Assembly: GCF_001908185.1 (NCBI RefSeq) | Contig: NZ_LGHM01000072.1 | Span: 1 to 38,382, forward strand | Length of the DNA: 38,382 nucleotides | DNA from: Bradyrhizobium sp. AS23.2 | GTDB lineage: Bacteria; Pseudomonadota; Alphaproteobacteria; Rhizobiales; Xanthobacteraceae | Reading direction: 5' to 3' | Shown here: positions 1-8,302 of the stretch, piece after piece | Layout of the letters: each line of letters opens with the position of its first letter | Numbering within the stretch: position 1 is the first letter of the stretch | Notes under the pieces: generated by a model | Database searches by the model: none | The model's input: only the letters and a program-made list of their open reading frames with translations | What the model was told of the DNA's origin: nothing | Translations under genes and position numbers: made by a program

Positions 1-1368
1 GCGGGCCGGCCGGACGCCGCCCAAGGCTGGACGCTGGCCGGGCGGCAGGCGTTCGACTTCTCGCGCCGGCTGGGATCCGTGCTCGCGACCGGCCCCGAAG
101 GCACGCGGCTGATCGTCAAGGGTGCGCCGGAAGCCGTCCTCGAATTGTGCACGATGGACGAGAGCGCGCGCGCCGCGGCGATGGCGCGCGTGCATGCGCT
201 CGCCAGCGAAGGCCTGCGCACCGTGGCCATTGCCTCGCGGGTGTGGCGCGGACCGCTGCGCGAGGTCGAGACGGACGACGAGACCGATCTCGCCTTCGAA
301 GGCTTTTGCGCCTTCGCCGATCCGGCGAAGCCGACGGCCGCAGCCACAATCGCCCGGCTCGCGGCGAGCGGCGTGAGACTGAAGATCCTCTCGGGCGACG
401 ATCCCGTGGTGGTAAAGCGGCTCGCGGGCCTGGTCGGGCTCAACGCCGAGCGCGTGCTGTCGGGGGCCGACATTGCCGAGCTAAGCGACGAGGCGCTCGC
501 CGTGCAGGTCCGCTCCGCCGATGCGTTCGGCCGGCTCGCGCCGGACCAGAAATCGCGCATCGTGAAGGCGCTTCAAGCGGGCGGCGAGGTGGTCGGCTTC
601 CTCGGCGACGGCATCAATGACGCACCGGCCTTGAAAGTGGCCGATGTCGGGCTGTCAGTCGACGGCGCGACCGGCGTGGCGCAAGCCGCCGCCGACATGT
701 TCCTGTTGGCCTCTGATCTCGAAGTCGTCGCCGACGGCGTCGAGGAAGGCCGGCGCACCTTCGCGAACATCCTCAAATACGTCCGCATGGGCGCGAGCTC
801 TAACTTCGGCAACATGCTGTCGATGGCGGCCGCCTCGATCGCGCTGCCGTTCCTGCCGATGTTGCCGACGCAGATCCTGCTCAACAATCTGCTCTACGAT
901 CTCTCCGAGCTCGGCATCCCCTTCGACCGCGTCTCGGCCCAGGCGACGGCGCAGCCGCAGGTGTGGAGCATGTCGCGGCTGGTGCGCTTTGCCGCGATCA
1001 TGGGACCGCTATCGTCGGTGTTCGACTTCCTGACCTTCGGCGCGCTGCTGTACCTGTTCAAGGCCTCGCCGGACGAATTCCGCACTGCCTGGTTCGTCGA
1101 ATCGATGGCGACGCAGATCCTCGTGATCTTCATCATCCGCACCAACGGGCGGCCCTGGCGCAATTGGCCCGATCCCGCGCTCGCGGCCTCCTCGCTGATC
1201 GCCCTGCTCGTCGCGATGGTCCTGCCGTTCACCCCGCTTGGGACCTGGTTCGGCTTCGTCGCGCCACCGCCGATCATGATGGCCGGCATCGGGCTTCTCG
1301 TCGTCGTCTATCTCGCCTGCTCCGAGCTGCTGAAGCCGCTTGCGATGCGTACCGGGCGCAAGGGTTGA
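1..1368 (+). CDS. mgtA: Magnesium-translocating P-type ATPase (MgtA-like), 5' end missing
   Basis: This is the C-terminal part of a P-type cation pump; the frame is open from base 1, so the gene begins upstream of the window. Visible in order are the end of the nucleotide-binding domain (FDFSRRLGS, then the KGAPEAV motif), the P-domain hinge GDGINDAPAL, and a C-terminal membrane domain with about six hydrophobic helices. The stretch QILLNNLLYDLSELGIPFD, followed by a GP(L/I)SS(V/I)FD-type segment, matches my knowledge of MgtA/MgtB magnesium importers rather than Ca2+ or heavy-metal pumps. The DKTG phosphorylation site lies upstream and cannot be checked. Substrate Mg2+ (possibly Ni2+) is inferred from family. 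The stop is TGA at 1366-1368. Confidence 0.88.
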   Translation, partial: AGRPDAAQGWTLAGRQAFDFSRRLGSVLATGPEGTRLIVKGAPEAVLELCTMDESARAAAMARVHALASEGLRTVAIASRVWRGPLREVETDDETDLAFEGFCAFADPAKPTAAATIARLAASGVRLKILSGDDPVVVKRLAGLVGLNAERVLSGADIAELSDEALAVQVRSADAFGRLAPDQKSRIVKALQAGGEVVGFLGDGINDAPALKVADVGLSVDGATGVAQAAADMFLLASDLEVVADGVEEGRRTFANILKYVRMGASSNFGNMLSMAAASIALPFLPMLPTQILLNNLLYDLSELGIPFDRVSAQATAQPQVWSMSRLVRFAAIMGPLSSVFDFLTFGALLYLFKASPDEFRTAWFVESMATQILVIFIIRTNGRPWRNWPDPALAASSLIALLVAMVLPFTPLGTWFGFVAPPPIMMAGIGLLVVVYLACSELLKPLAMRTGRKG

Positions 1369-1461
1369 GGTTCCCACCGTATCGCCCGCGCATGGACGCG
1401 ATGCGCCTCGCCCATTGATATCGGGCATATTTCCGTGTCTTTGGGCAGGCCGGGCTATCAG

Positions 1462-1485
1462 CCGGCCCGGATCTCACCGGGCCGG
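1462..1485. terminator. GC-rich hairpin after the P-type ATPase gene
   Basis: A perfect 9-bp inverted repeat, CCGGCCCGG-atctca-CCGGGCCGG, lies 94 bp after the ATPase stop and 38 bp before the first EamA gene. There is no T-run after it, so it may be an mRNA 3' stabiliser or a weak or Rho-assisted terminator rather than a classic intrinsic terminator. Confidence 0.4.
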
Positions 1486-1523
1486 GGTCTCGGCGCACTC
1501 GACGCGGGGCCACAACAATCACA

Positions 1524-2456
1524 ATGTCCGCCACCGGCCAGACCACGGGCGCCGAATCATCCGGCCATAGCTGGATCGCCAACCAGCCTTATGTGATGCT
1601 CAGCATCACCGCGCTGTGCTGGGCCGGCAATGCCATTGTCGGGCGGCTAGCCGCCGGCCACATCCCGCCGGTCACGCTCTCGATCCTGCGTTGGACCTTC
1701 GCCTTCCTGCTGGTGCTGCCGTTCGCCTGGAAACATCTCGCACAGGATTGGCCCGCGATCCGCGGCAAGCTCGGCCTGATGATCCTGCTCTCGATCACCG
1801 GCATCGGCGCCTTCAACACGCTGCAATATTGGGCGCTGGAGCATACGCAGGCGCTCAACACGCTGCTGTTGCAGTCGGCTGCGCCGCTGGTCGTGGCGCT
1901 TTGGTCGCTGGTCATCCTCGGCGTCCGGCTCACCGCGGCGCAGGCGTTCGGCGTGCTGCTGTCGATGTGCGGCGTGCTGACGATCCTGCTGCATGGCGAT
2001 TTCACCACGCTGTCGAACATCGAGTTCAACAAGGGCGACCTGATCTTCATCGTCGCGCTTGTTATCTTCGCGCTCTATTCGGTGCTGACGCTGAAGCGCC
2101 CGCCGATGCACGGCCTGTCGTTCCTCGCCTTCACTTTCGGCGCCGGCGCTGTCTGCCTCATCCCGCTGGAGATCTGGGAGCTGTCCGCCCGCCCCGTAAT
2201 GAAGCTCGACGGGCCGAACCTGCTCACCCTGTTCTACGTCGCCGTTTTCCCCTCAACGCTCGCGTATCTCTGCTTCAATCGCGGCGTGCGCCTGATCGGC
2301 GCCAACCGCGCCGCACCGTTCTTCCACATCGTGCCGGTGTTCGGCTCGATCATGGCGATGGCGTTTCTGGGCGAACACCCCCAGGCCTTCCACTTCATCG
2401 GCTTCGCGCTGGTGCTGTCGGGCGTGTTCGTGGCGTCAAGGAAGCAGGCGACTTAA
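1524..2456 (+). CDS. EamA/DMT-family inner-membrane transporter (first paralogue)
   Basis: The 310-residue protein has about ten hydrophobic segments arranged as two EamA repeats (roughly residues 20-155 and 165-305), the usual length and fold of drug/metabolite exporters in the DMT superfamily. The N-terminal helix begins after NQPYVML and contains CWAGN; the second repeat ends in LIGANRAAPFFHIVPVFGS and LGE, typical of the family. Substrate cannot be told from sequence; amino acids or other small metabolites are usual. It is clearly related to the second EamA gene (3975-4910): both share NQPY, WAGN, RW, LLPF.W, DWPA.R and NRAAPFFH. The start at 1524 has only a weak ribosome-binding site. 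Its 3' end overlaps the tail of the opposing minus-strand gene as that gene reads here. Confidence 0.9.
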   Translation: MSATGQTTGAESSGHSWIANQPYVMLSITALCWAGNAIVGRLAAGHIPPVTLSILRWTFAFLLVLPFAWKHLAQDWPAIRGKLGLMILLSITGIGAFNTLQYWALEHTQALNTLLLQSAAPLVVALWSLVILGVRLTAAQAFGVLLSMCGVLTILLHGDFTTLSNIEFNKGDLIFIVALVIFALYSVLTLKRPPMHGLSFLAFTFGAGAVCLIPLEIWELSARPVMKLDGPNLLTLFYVAVFPSTLAYLCFNRGVRLIGANRAAPFFHIVPVFGSIMAMAFLGEHPQAFHFIGFALVLSGVFVASRKQAT

Positions 2457-3183
2457 ACGGGCATTCGTCTGCGGGAGCAAAGGCGTCGCGCAGACGTGCT
2501 AGATCGAGCCGTCGTCCTTCACGACCGGAGGCTTCTTCGCGACGGGGGGGCGTCTGCTCAGGCTGTGTCTGCGCGGGCGGTGTGACGTCGTAGGGCTGCG
2601 TCGCTGTGCTCGGCGCACCATACGGCTGCGTCGGCTTGGACGCCTGCGGCGCGCCGTAGGGCTGCGTGGCTGGCTTGCCGAACGTGGCGATGCACCGGAG
2701 CATCACCAGCGAGATCGCGCCACTGCCGCCGAGATTGACCGCCCAAGGGGCTTCGTTGCCGTTCTGGAAGCGCATGGACATGCTTCTGGCCGCCGCGAAA
2801 CGCTTGATGAACGGGATCGCATCGTCTGACCTGATCTTCCACTCGACAAGGCTCGCCGTTTCCTTCCCGGAATAGCCCGTGGCCTCGACCTCGTAGGTCG
2901 GCGCACCATCGACGTCGATGACGATCGGCACCTTGACGCCGTCCGGCAGGTTCCAGCTCGTCTTGAAAATCTGCACCAGCAGCCCTGGCTGTCCGACGAC
3001 GAACTTGATGTGCATCGCCGCTTGGCCGTGCGACATCGTGCCGTGAGACTCCATGCCGCAGATTTGGCTCTTCTCGGCGTAGTACGCCTTCCAGTACCCG
3101 GAGACCTTCAGGTCCACCGCGTTGGCTTGCCCGCTCAAGGCCAGCAGCCCAGCCATCGCTGCTGTCAATTTCCCCAGCCTCAT
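2395..3183 (-). CDS. Secreted protein of unknown function with TQPYGAP repeats; C-terminus probably frame-shifted
   Basis: I do not recognise this family. The ATG at 3183 follows a GAGAGGCAGG ribosome-binding region and encodes a clean Sec signal peptide (MRLGKLTAAMAGLLALSGQANA). The mature part has about 140 residues of mixed beta-type sequence, with FVVGQPGLLVQIF and VPIVIDVDG, then a Pro/Gln-rich tail with TQPYGAP-like repeats (TQPYGAP, TQPYGAP, TQPYDVT). After a run of seven C on the coding strand (2544-2550) the reading becomes Arg-rich (REGRRLDLARLRD) and runs 62 bp into the EamA gene. One base fewer in that run gives a lysine-rich ending, VAKKPPVVKDDGSI, and a stop at 2499-2501. I think that is the real end. 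The cause may be a sequencing error, a mutation or slippage. Confidence 0.62.
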   Translation of the reverse strand: MRLGKLTAAMAGLLALSGQANAVDLKVSGYWKAYYAEKSQICGMESHGTMSHGQAAMHIKFVVGQPGLLVQIFKTSWNLPDGVKVPIVIDVDGAPTYEVEATGYSGKETASLVEWKIRSDDAIPFIKRFAAARSMSMRFQNGNEAPWAVNLGGSGAISLVMLRCIATFGKPATQPYGAPQASKPTQPYGAPSTATQPYDVTPPAQTQPEQTPPRREEASGREGRRLDLARLRDAFAPADECPFKSPASLTPRTRPTAPARSR

Positions 3184-3479
3184 CCTGCCTCTCACCGTGA
3201 ACGCGCTGTTTGGCCGCTGGTAAGTCCGAGGCCTCCCCTCGACGACGCTACGTCGCGTCGGCTCTTTCGTCAACGCGCGCCCCTCATGCGATCAGGCCCT
3301 CGAACTTGTTCGGCCCTTGCGGCGGTATCGGATAGGCACAGACGCGAGATCGGCGACAGGCCGAAATGCGCCGCCGAGACGCAAGGCGGCGTTCGCTGCT
3401 TGGCGCTACGACTAGGCAAGCTGCAAATTCTCCCCTTGTGGCAGCGAGAAAGGCACCACGCCGCGCGACAGATAACGCG
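3184..3479. other. Intergenic region, no gene seen
   Basis: These 296 bases lie between the divergently placed ends of the secreted protein (its start at 3183) and the DUF1330 gene (its stop at 3480). The open frames here have poor composition and no ribosome-binding site. The only structure I see is an inverted repeat CGCCGCC / GGCGGCG around 3370-3393. The promoter of the secreted protein must lie in the part nearest 3183, but I see no clear -35/-10 pair. Confidence 0.5.
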
Positions 3480-3881
3480 CTACTTCGTCTTGAACTTGCT
3501 GTACGCCTCGCTCGTCGCGATGATCACATGCTCGGCGCAGCCGTTGACGCGATGCGGATCGGCCTGTGTCTCGTAAGCCTCCGACGTCATCATGTCGAGG
3601 AAGGCCGCGACCGTAGGATAGTAGACCAGCGCTACGAAATCCCAGTCATTGCCATCGTGCGGACCGAGCGCGACCGCCTTGGCCTCGCCGGTCCAGAGCA
3701 GCGTGCCGCCGCGTGCCCTGATCATGGGCACCGTGATCGCGCTGTAGCGGAGATAAGCGTCCCAGCCGGAGCCGTCGCCGTCGCGCGAGCGCGCGCGGAA
3801 GCGCATCAGGTTCAGCATCACCACCGGTGCGTTCGGATCGAGTTGCTCCAGGCCCTCGATGTTCAACATATTAACCGCCAA
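3480..3881 (-). CDS. DUF1330 domain protein
   Basis: A 133-residue cytosolic protein of the DUF1330 family, a ferredoxin-like dimeric alpha/beta barrel fold. The core VVMLNLMRFR ... W..YLRYS ... GGTLLWTGEAKAVALG ... DWDFVALVYYPTVAAFLDMM is characteristic; no enzymatic role is established for most members. The start is most likely TTG at 3881: a strong GAGGAGG lies five bases upstream, whereas the first in-frame ATG (3869) would be 17 bases away. The gene is alone on its strand; the next gene on the other side is the divergent EamA transporter. Confidence 0.85.
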   Translation of the reverse strand: MAVNMLNIEGLEQLDPNAPVVMLNLMRFRARSRDGDGSGWDAYLRYSAITVPMIRARGGTLLWTGEAKAVALGPHDGNDWDFVALVYYPTVAAFLDMMTSEAYETQADPHRVNGCAEHVIIATSEAYSKFKTK

Positions 3882-3974
3882 CAGCGCCTCCTCGGGTCAT
3901 GCCTGCATTGTAGCATTGCGGCGGCGTGACTTGTGTCACGACTGGAATCCGGCGCAAGGTCGTAGGTGACGCCA

Positions 3975-4910
3975 ATGACGATCGCTTCGCCCGCGCCACC
4001 AGCCTCGAATCCGGCCAGTTGGCTCAATAACCAGCCTTATCTGCTGTTGAGCCTGAGCTCGCTGTTCTGGGCCGGCAACATCGTGCTCGCGCGCCATGTC
4101 GGCGCGCATGTGCCGCCGCTGACGGTGACCACGATCCGCTGGTTCGGCGTGTTCCTGATCCTGCTGCCGTTCTCCTGGCCGCATCTGAAGCGCGACTGGC
4201 CGGCGCTGCGCAAGAGCCTGCCGCTGATGCTGTTCCTGTCGCTGGTGGGCTTTGCCTTCAACAACGCGATCTCGTACTGGGCCATGCAATACACGGAGGC
4301 GCTGAACGCGTTGCTGATCCAGTCGGCCGGACCGCTGTTCGTGGCGTTGTGGTCGCTGGTGCTGTTCGGCGTGCGCCTGACCGGCGCGCAGCTCGCCGGC
4401 ATCGCGATCTCACTCGCGGGCGTGCTGATCATCATCCTGCGGGGCGATCTCGCCGCGCTCGCAAGCATCAGCTTCAACAGGGGCGACATCATGTTCGCCT
4501 CCTCTCTGGTGGCGTTCGGAATCTACTCGGCCTTCATCCCGCGCCGGCCGAAGGTTCATCAGCTCTCCTTTCTCTCCTTCACCACCTGCTGCGGCGCGAT
4601 GATGCTGCTGCCCATGGCGGCCTGGGAGGCCTGGAGCGGCAGCGTCCTGCAATTCGACACGGTGACGCTGGCGACGCTCGGCTACATCCTGATCTTCCCC
4701 TCGACGCTGGCCTATCTCTTCTTCAATCGCGGCGTGGCGCTGATCGGGCCGAATCGCGCCGCACCGTTCTTCCATCTGGTCCCGGTGTTCGGTTCGGCGA
4801 TGGCGATCGTGCTGCTCGGCGAAAAGCTCCAGCCGTTTCACCTGATCGGTTACGCGCTGGTGCTCGCCGGCGTCGTGATTGCCTCGCGGCAGGGTTCTGC
4901 GGTGAAGTAG
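3975..4910 (+). CDS. EamA/DMT-family inner-membrane transporter (second paralogue)
   Basis: A protein of 311 residues (314 if the upstream GTG at 3966 is used) with about ten transmembrane segments in two EamA repeats. The signature positions match the first paralogue at 1524-2456: LNNQPYLLL, FWAGN, RW, LLPFSW, NRAAPFFHLVPVFGS and LGEKL. I prefer ATG 3975 because AGGTGA sits five bases upstream and the N-terminal extension before NQPY then has the same length as in the paralogue. Function is probably export of a small metabolite; the substrate is unknown. Only a ~128-bp palindromic repeat and a short leader separate it from the TctC gene downstream. Confidence 0.9.
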   Translation: MTIASPAPPASNPASWLNNQPYLLLSLSSLFWAGNIVLARHVGAHVPPLTVTTIRWFGVFLILLPFSWPHLKRDWPALRKSLPLMLFLSLVGFAFNNAISYWAMQYTEALNALLIQSAGPLFVALWSLVLFGVRLTGAQLAGIAISLAGVLIIILRGDLAALASISFNRGDIMFASSLVAFGIYSAFIPRRPKVHQLSFLSFTTCCGAMMLLPMAAWEAWSGSVLQFDTVTLATLGYILIFPSTLAYLFFNRGVALIGPNRAAPFFHLVPVFGSAMAIVLLGEKLQPFHLIGYALVLAGVVIASRQGSAVK

Positions 4911-4914
4911 GCTT

Positions 4915-5042
4915 TCGTGTCCCGGACGCGATGCAGCGCGCAAGCGGTGCATCGCAGAGCCGGGACCCAGATTTCTCGCGGCATGGGCCCCGGCTCTGCA
5001 GCGCACCGCTGAAGAAGCGCTGCGCTGCGTCCGGGGCACGAG
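4915..5042. repeat. Palindromic intergenic repeat, family A, copy 1
   Basis: About 128 bp whose ends are inverted (TCGTGTCCCGGACGC at the left, GCGTCCGGGGCACGA at the right, one mismatch) with further internal palindromes. The right half, from about 4983 through the AGATCG just after the element, is identical over ~60 bp to the copy at 6108-6235, in the same orientation. This looks like a dispersed Bradyrhizobium-type REP/RIME element. It lies between the second EamA gene and the TctC gene. Confidence 0.8.
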
Positions 5043-5121
5043 ATCGAGCGAAGACGCGCCTTTCTCTTAATCCTCCGAGCAGCTAGGTTCCCCACCAACG
5101 AAAAAGAGGGAACGTCCAAAC

Positions 5122-6099
5122 ATGTTGTCAGCGTTGATTCGAAACCTGCGCGCAATCGGTACTGCCGCGCTCTGCCTCGCCGCCGCGTCCACTGCTCAGG
5201 CCGACACTTGGCCCAGCCGCAACATCACGCTGGTGCTGCCGTTCGCGGCCGGCAGTGGCACCGACACCACGACGCGACTGATCTCCCAGCATCTGTCGCA
5301 GGCGCTCGGCGTCGGCATCGTGATCGAGAACAAGGCGGGCGCTAACGGCATGATCGCCGCGACTTATGTCGCGCGCGCCGCACCCGACGGCTACACGCTG
5401 CTGGTGACGACAAACACCACGCATTCGGCCAATCCCTATCTGCTCAAGAGCCTGACCTACGATCCGGTCAAGGATTTTACCCCCGTCGCGCGCACCGGCG
5501 ACCTGCCCTTCATGCTGGTCATTCATCCCGAGGTGCCGGCCAAGACCGTCGGCGAGCTCGTCGCCTATGGCAAAGCCAATCCGGGCAAGCTGAGCTACGC
5601 CTCGGGCTCGTCCTCGGCGATCGTGTCGGGCGCGACCTTTGGGCACAATGCCGGGCTCGACCTCCTGCACGTACCGTACAAGAGCTCACCGCCGGCGCTC
5701 AACGACGTCATGGGCGGACGCGTCTCGATGATGTTCGTGGACATCCTGACCGGCCTGCCGCACGTCAACGGCAATGCGCTGCGCGCGCTCGCGGTCACCA
5801 CCAAGGACCGCTCGCCGCTGGTGCCGAACCTGCCCTCGATGCAGGAGGCCGGCGTGCCGGACTTCGACATCTCGTCGTGGCAGGGCTATTTCGGGCCGGC
5901 CGGCATGCCGAAGGAGATCGTGGCGCGGCTCAACGCCGAGATCAGGAAGATCGTCGAGAAGCCGGAGATCAAGGCCCAGCTCGCCACGCTCGGCATGGAC
6001 GCCTTCTCCGGCACACCGGAGGAGCTCGGTACGTTTGTGAACGAGCAACTCGTGCTCTGGGAAAAGCTGATCAAGAACGCGGGGATCGAGAAGCAGTAG
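5122..6099 (+). CDS. Tripartite tricarboxylate transporter substrate-binding protein (TctC/Bug family)
   Basis: A 325-residue periplasmic binding protein. The Sec signal peptide ends in STAQA before DTWPSRNITLVLPFAAGSGTD, the typical Bug N-terminus. Later motifs include VIENKAGANG, PDGYTLL, YDPVKDFTPVA, LSYASGSSSA, HVPYKSSPPALNDVMGGRVSMMF and the C-terminal LG..... Family proteins bind carboxylates or other small anions and hand them to a TctAB permease or act as sensors. No TctA or TctB gene is nearby, so this is an orphan, which is common for the family. The start is supported by AGAGGGA 11 bases upstream. The gene is bracketed by two direct copies of repeat family A, so its promoter must fit in 5043-5110. 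Confidence 0.92.
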   Translation: MLSALIRNLRAIGTAALCLAAASTAQADTWPSRNITLVLPFAAGSGTDTTTRLISQHLSQALGVGIVIENKAGANGMIAATYVARAAPDGYTLLVTTNTTHSANPYLLKSLTYDPVKDFTPVARTGDLPFMLVIHPEVPAKTVGELVAYGKANPGKLSYASGSSSAIVSGATFGHNAGLDLLHVPYKSSPPALNDVMGGRVSMMFVDILTGLPHVNGNALRALAVTTKDRSPLVPNLPSMQEAGVPDFDISSWQGYFGPAGMPKEIVARLNAEIRKIVEKPEIKAQLATLGMDAFSGTPEELGTFVNEQLVLWEKLIKNAGIEKQ

Positions 6100-6107
6100 G
6101 GACAGTC

Positions 6108-6235
6108 TCGTGTCCCGGACGCGGCGCGGCATGAAATGATGCTACGCAGAGACGGGACCCAGATTGCCGCGGAGATATGGGCCCCGGCTCTGCAGCGCAC
6201 CGCTGAAGAAGCGCTGCGCTGCGTCCGGGGCACGA
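6108..6235. repeat. Palindromic intergenic repeat, family A, copy 2
   Basis: The second copy of the element at 4915-5042, same orientation and length, beginning TCGTGTCCCGGACGC and ending GGGGCACGA. The left half is diverged and the right ~60 bp is identical. It starts 8 bp after the TctC stop and abuts another repeat (6240-6336), making a composite repeat block between the convergent TctC and chemoreceptor genes. Confidence 0.8.
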
Positions 6236-6239
6236 GATC

Positions 6240-6336
6240 GTAGGGTGGGCTAAGCGGAGCGTGCCCACCGACACGTCACAGCGAACTCAAAAAAGAAAAG
6301 GTGGGCACGGCGCTCGCGCGCCTTTGCCCACCCTAC
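6240..6336. repeat. Palindromic intergenic repeat, family E (TAGGGTGGGC ends)
   Basis: The outer arms TAGGGTGGGC (6241-6250) and GCCCACCCTA (6326-6335) are perfectly inverted, and the inner arms CGTGCCCACC and GGTGGGCACG are also inverted around an A-rich centre (ACTCAAAAAAGAAAAG). This cruciform-like element directly follows family A copy 2 and ends 18 bp from the chemoreceptor stop, so it may also end transcription from both sides. Confidence 0.75.
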
Positions 6337-6353
6337 GAATTCAGAGCGAAAAC

Positions 6354-8039
6354 CTACGCCGCACGCACCTTGGCGAGGAAACCGTCGACGGCGCTGCGCA
6401 GCGCGCCGGACTGGTTGTCCAGCTCGCGGGCGTTGGTGAGCACGTCGGTGGCCGCGCTGCCGGTCGCTTCCGCGGCCGAGGTGACGCTGCCGATATGGGC
6501 GTTGATCTCGCTCGAGCCGGCGGCGACCGACTGGATGTTGCGGGCGATCTCGCGGGTGGCCTCTCCCTGCTGCTCGATCGAGGCGGAGATGCCGGCGGTG
6601 ATCTCGCTCATCTCGGCGATCGTCTGGGTAATGCCGGAGATGGCCGCGACCGCGTCGCTGGTCGAGGTCTGCATCGCCGCCACCTGGGCGGAGATTTCCT
6701 CGGTCGCCTTCGCAGTCTGGTTGGCGAGCGCCTTGACCTCGGAGGCGACGACAGCGAATCCGCGACCGGATTCGCCGGCGCGCGCAGCTTCAATGGTGGC
6801 GTTGAGCGCAAGCAGGTTGGTTTGCGCCGCAATCGAATGGATCAGCTTGACCACCTCGCCGATCTTCTCGGCGCCGGAGGAGAGCACCTGAACGGTGGCG
6901 TTGGTGCGCTCGGCATCGTTGACGGCCTTGCTCGCGACCTCGGTCGAGCGCGTGACCTGGCGGGAGATCTCCGCAACCGAGCTCGACAGCTCTTCGGCGG
7001 CGGCGGCAACCGTGCCGACATTGCCAGAGGCCTTTTGCGAGGCTGCGCCGACCGTCGCCGCGCGCGACGAGGCGTCGCTGGCGGTTGCGGTCATGGATTG
7101 CGCCGTGCTCTGCATGCCGGCCGCGGCCGAGGAGACCGAGCGGACGATGCCGTTGACACTGCGTTCGAAGTCGTTGGCGATGCCCTCCATGGCGCTGCGA
7201 CGTTCGGCCGCGGCGCGCTCCTTGGCTTCCGCATCGGTCTTCTCGAGGTCACGGATACGAACCGCGTTGTCCTTGAAGATCTGGACGGTGGAAGCCATCG
7301 CACCGACCTCATCGCCACGGCCGACGCCGGGGATGTCACCCTCGAGCTTGCCGTCGGCGAGCTCCTTCATGCGCGTGCCGAGCAGCGCGAGCGGACGGCT
7401 GATGCTGCGGCCGAGCATCCAGGCGACGCTGCCGGCGACGATGACGATACCGAGCATGGCCAGGCCGAGGAGCCAGTAGACCGGTCCCATCTTGGCGTCG
7501 ATATCGTCGAGATAGGCACCCGTGCCGAGATACATGTCGAAGCCGGGGACGGCCACGGCGTAGCTGATCTTGCGGATCAGCTCGTCCTGGCCCGGCTTCG
7601 CATACTCATAGTACAGCAGGATCGAGCCGTTGGCCTTTGCGCCGTTCATCAATTCCCAGGACAGCTTGCGGCCGTTGGTCACGACCTCCATGCGGTTGGT
7701 GCCGATCTGCTTCGGATCGGGCGCGAGCTGGGTGATGCCGTCATAAGATGAGCCGAACAGGTAGCCCGCGCCGTTGTCGTAGGTCATCGCGTTGCCGTAG
7801 CGGCGAAGGTCGGCCAGGGCGGCGTCCTTCGTCAGCTCCCCGGCATCGACGCGCTTCGTCAGGGCGGCGGCGTAGTTGCGCCCCATCTCGACGATCGACT
7901 TGGCCTGGTCGATGCGCGCATTCACCATCTCGCGCTTCATGAGATAGCCGGCGAGAACACCAGAGATGCACAGGCCGAACAAGGTGACGCCGACAAGGAT
8001 GCCAAGCTTGGGGGCGATCTTCAGATTGCTCAACTTCAC
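6354..8039 (-). CDS. Methyl-accepting chemotaxis protein with single Cache sensor domain
   Basis: A transmembrane chemoreceptor of 561 residues from the GTG at 8039, preceded by GGAG at seven bases; the upstream frame lacks a plausible site. Order: TM1 at about 11-33, a periplasmic sCache_2-type domain at about 35-185 ([26 protein letters not shown]), TM2 at about 188-210, HAMP from about 211 ([17 protein letters not shown]), then a long coiled-coil signalling domain. The hairpin tip [23 protein letters not shown]... is well conserved for CheA/CheW contact. There is no C-terminal CheR-tethering pentapeptide. sCache domains usually bind small organic acids; the ligand is not predictable here. 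No other chemotaxis genes are near. Confidence 0.93.
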   Translation of the reverse strand: MKLSNLKIAPKLGILVGVTLFGLCISGVLAGYLMKREMVNARIDQAKSIVEMGRNYAAALTKRVDAGELTKDAALADLRRYGNAMTYDNGAGYLFGSSYDGITQLAPDPKQIGTNRMEVVTNGRKLSWELMNGAKANGSILLYYEYAKPGQDELIRKISYAVAVPGFDMYLGTGAYLDDIDAKMGPVYWLLGLAMLGIVIVAGSVAWMLGRSISRPLALLGTRMKELADGKLEGDIPGVGRGDEVGAMASTVQIFKDNAVRIRDLEKTDAEAKERAAAERRSAMEGIANDFERSVNGIVRSVSSAAAGMQSTAQSMTATASDASSRAATVGAASQKASGNVGTVAAAAEELSSSVAEISRQVTRSTEVASKAVNDAERTNATVQVLSSGAEKIGEVVKLIHSIAAQTNLLALNATIEAARAGESGRGFAVVASEVKALANQTAKATEEISAQVAAMQTSTSDAVAAISGITQTIAEMSEITAGISASIEQQGEATREIARNIQSVAAGSSEINAHIGSVTSAAEATGSAATDVLTNARELDNQSGALRSAVDGFLAKVRAA

Positions 8040-8302
8040 GGGATGGCTCCGACAATAACGGGATACAGGCACGCAAGCGAATCGATACAAATTGAATCAA
8101 CTTCTAGTGCGAGACCCCTTATCAACCTGTTACGGGCCGCTCCGTAGAAGCCCGGAGAGCAGGCGGAAAAACCGGCAGGAGGCGTCGCATCCGACAACCG
8201 GGAATTGTACGCGATCGCATCGATTTCGCGTAAAAGACGCAAAGGCCCGCCCATAAGGGCTGGGTCACAACAAGAACCGACAGACCAAATCGGGAGCAGG
8301 AA

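Noticed and set aside
2581..2690. Short repeats considered as a CRISPR or satellite array
   Set aside because: They are in-frame codon repeats coding for TQPYGAP units in the secreted protein, with no spacers.
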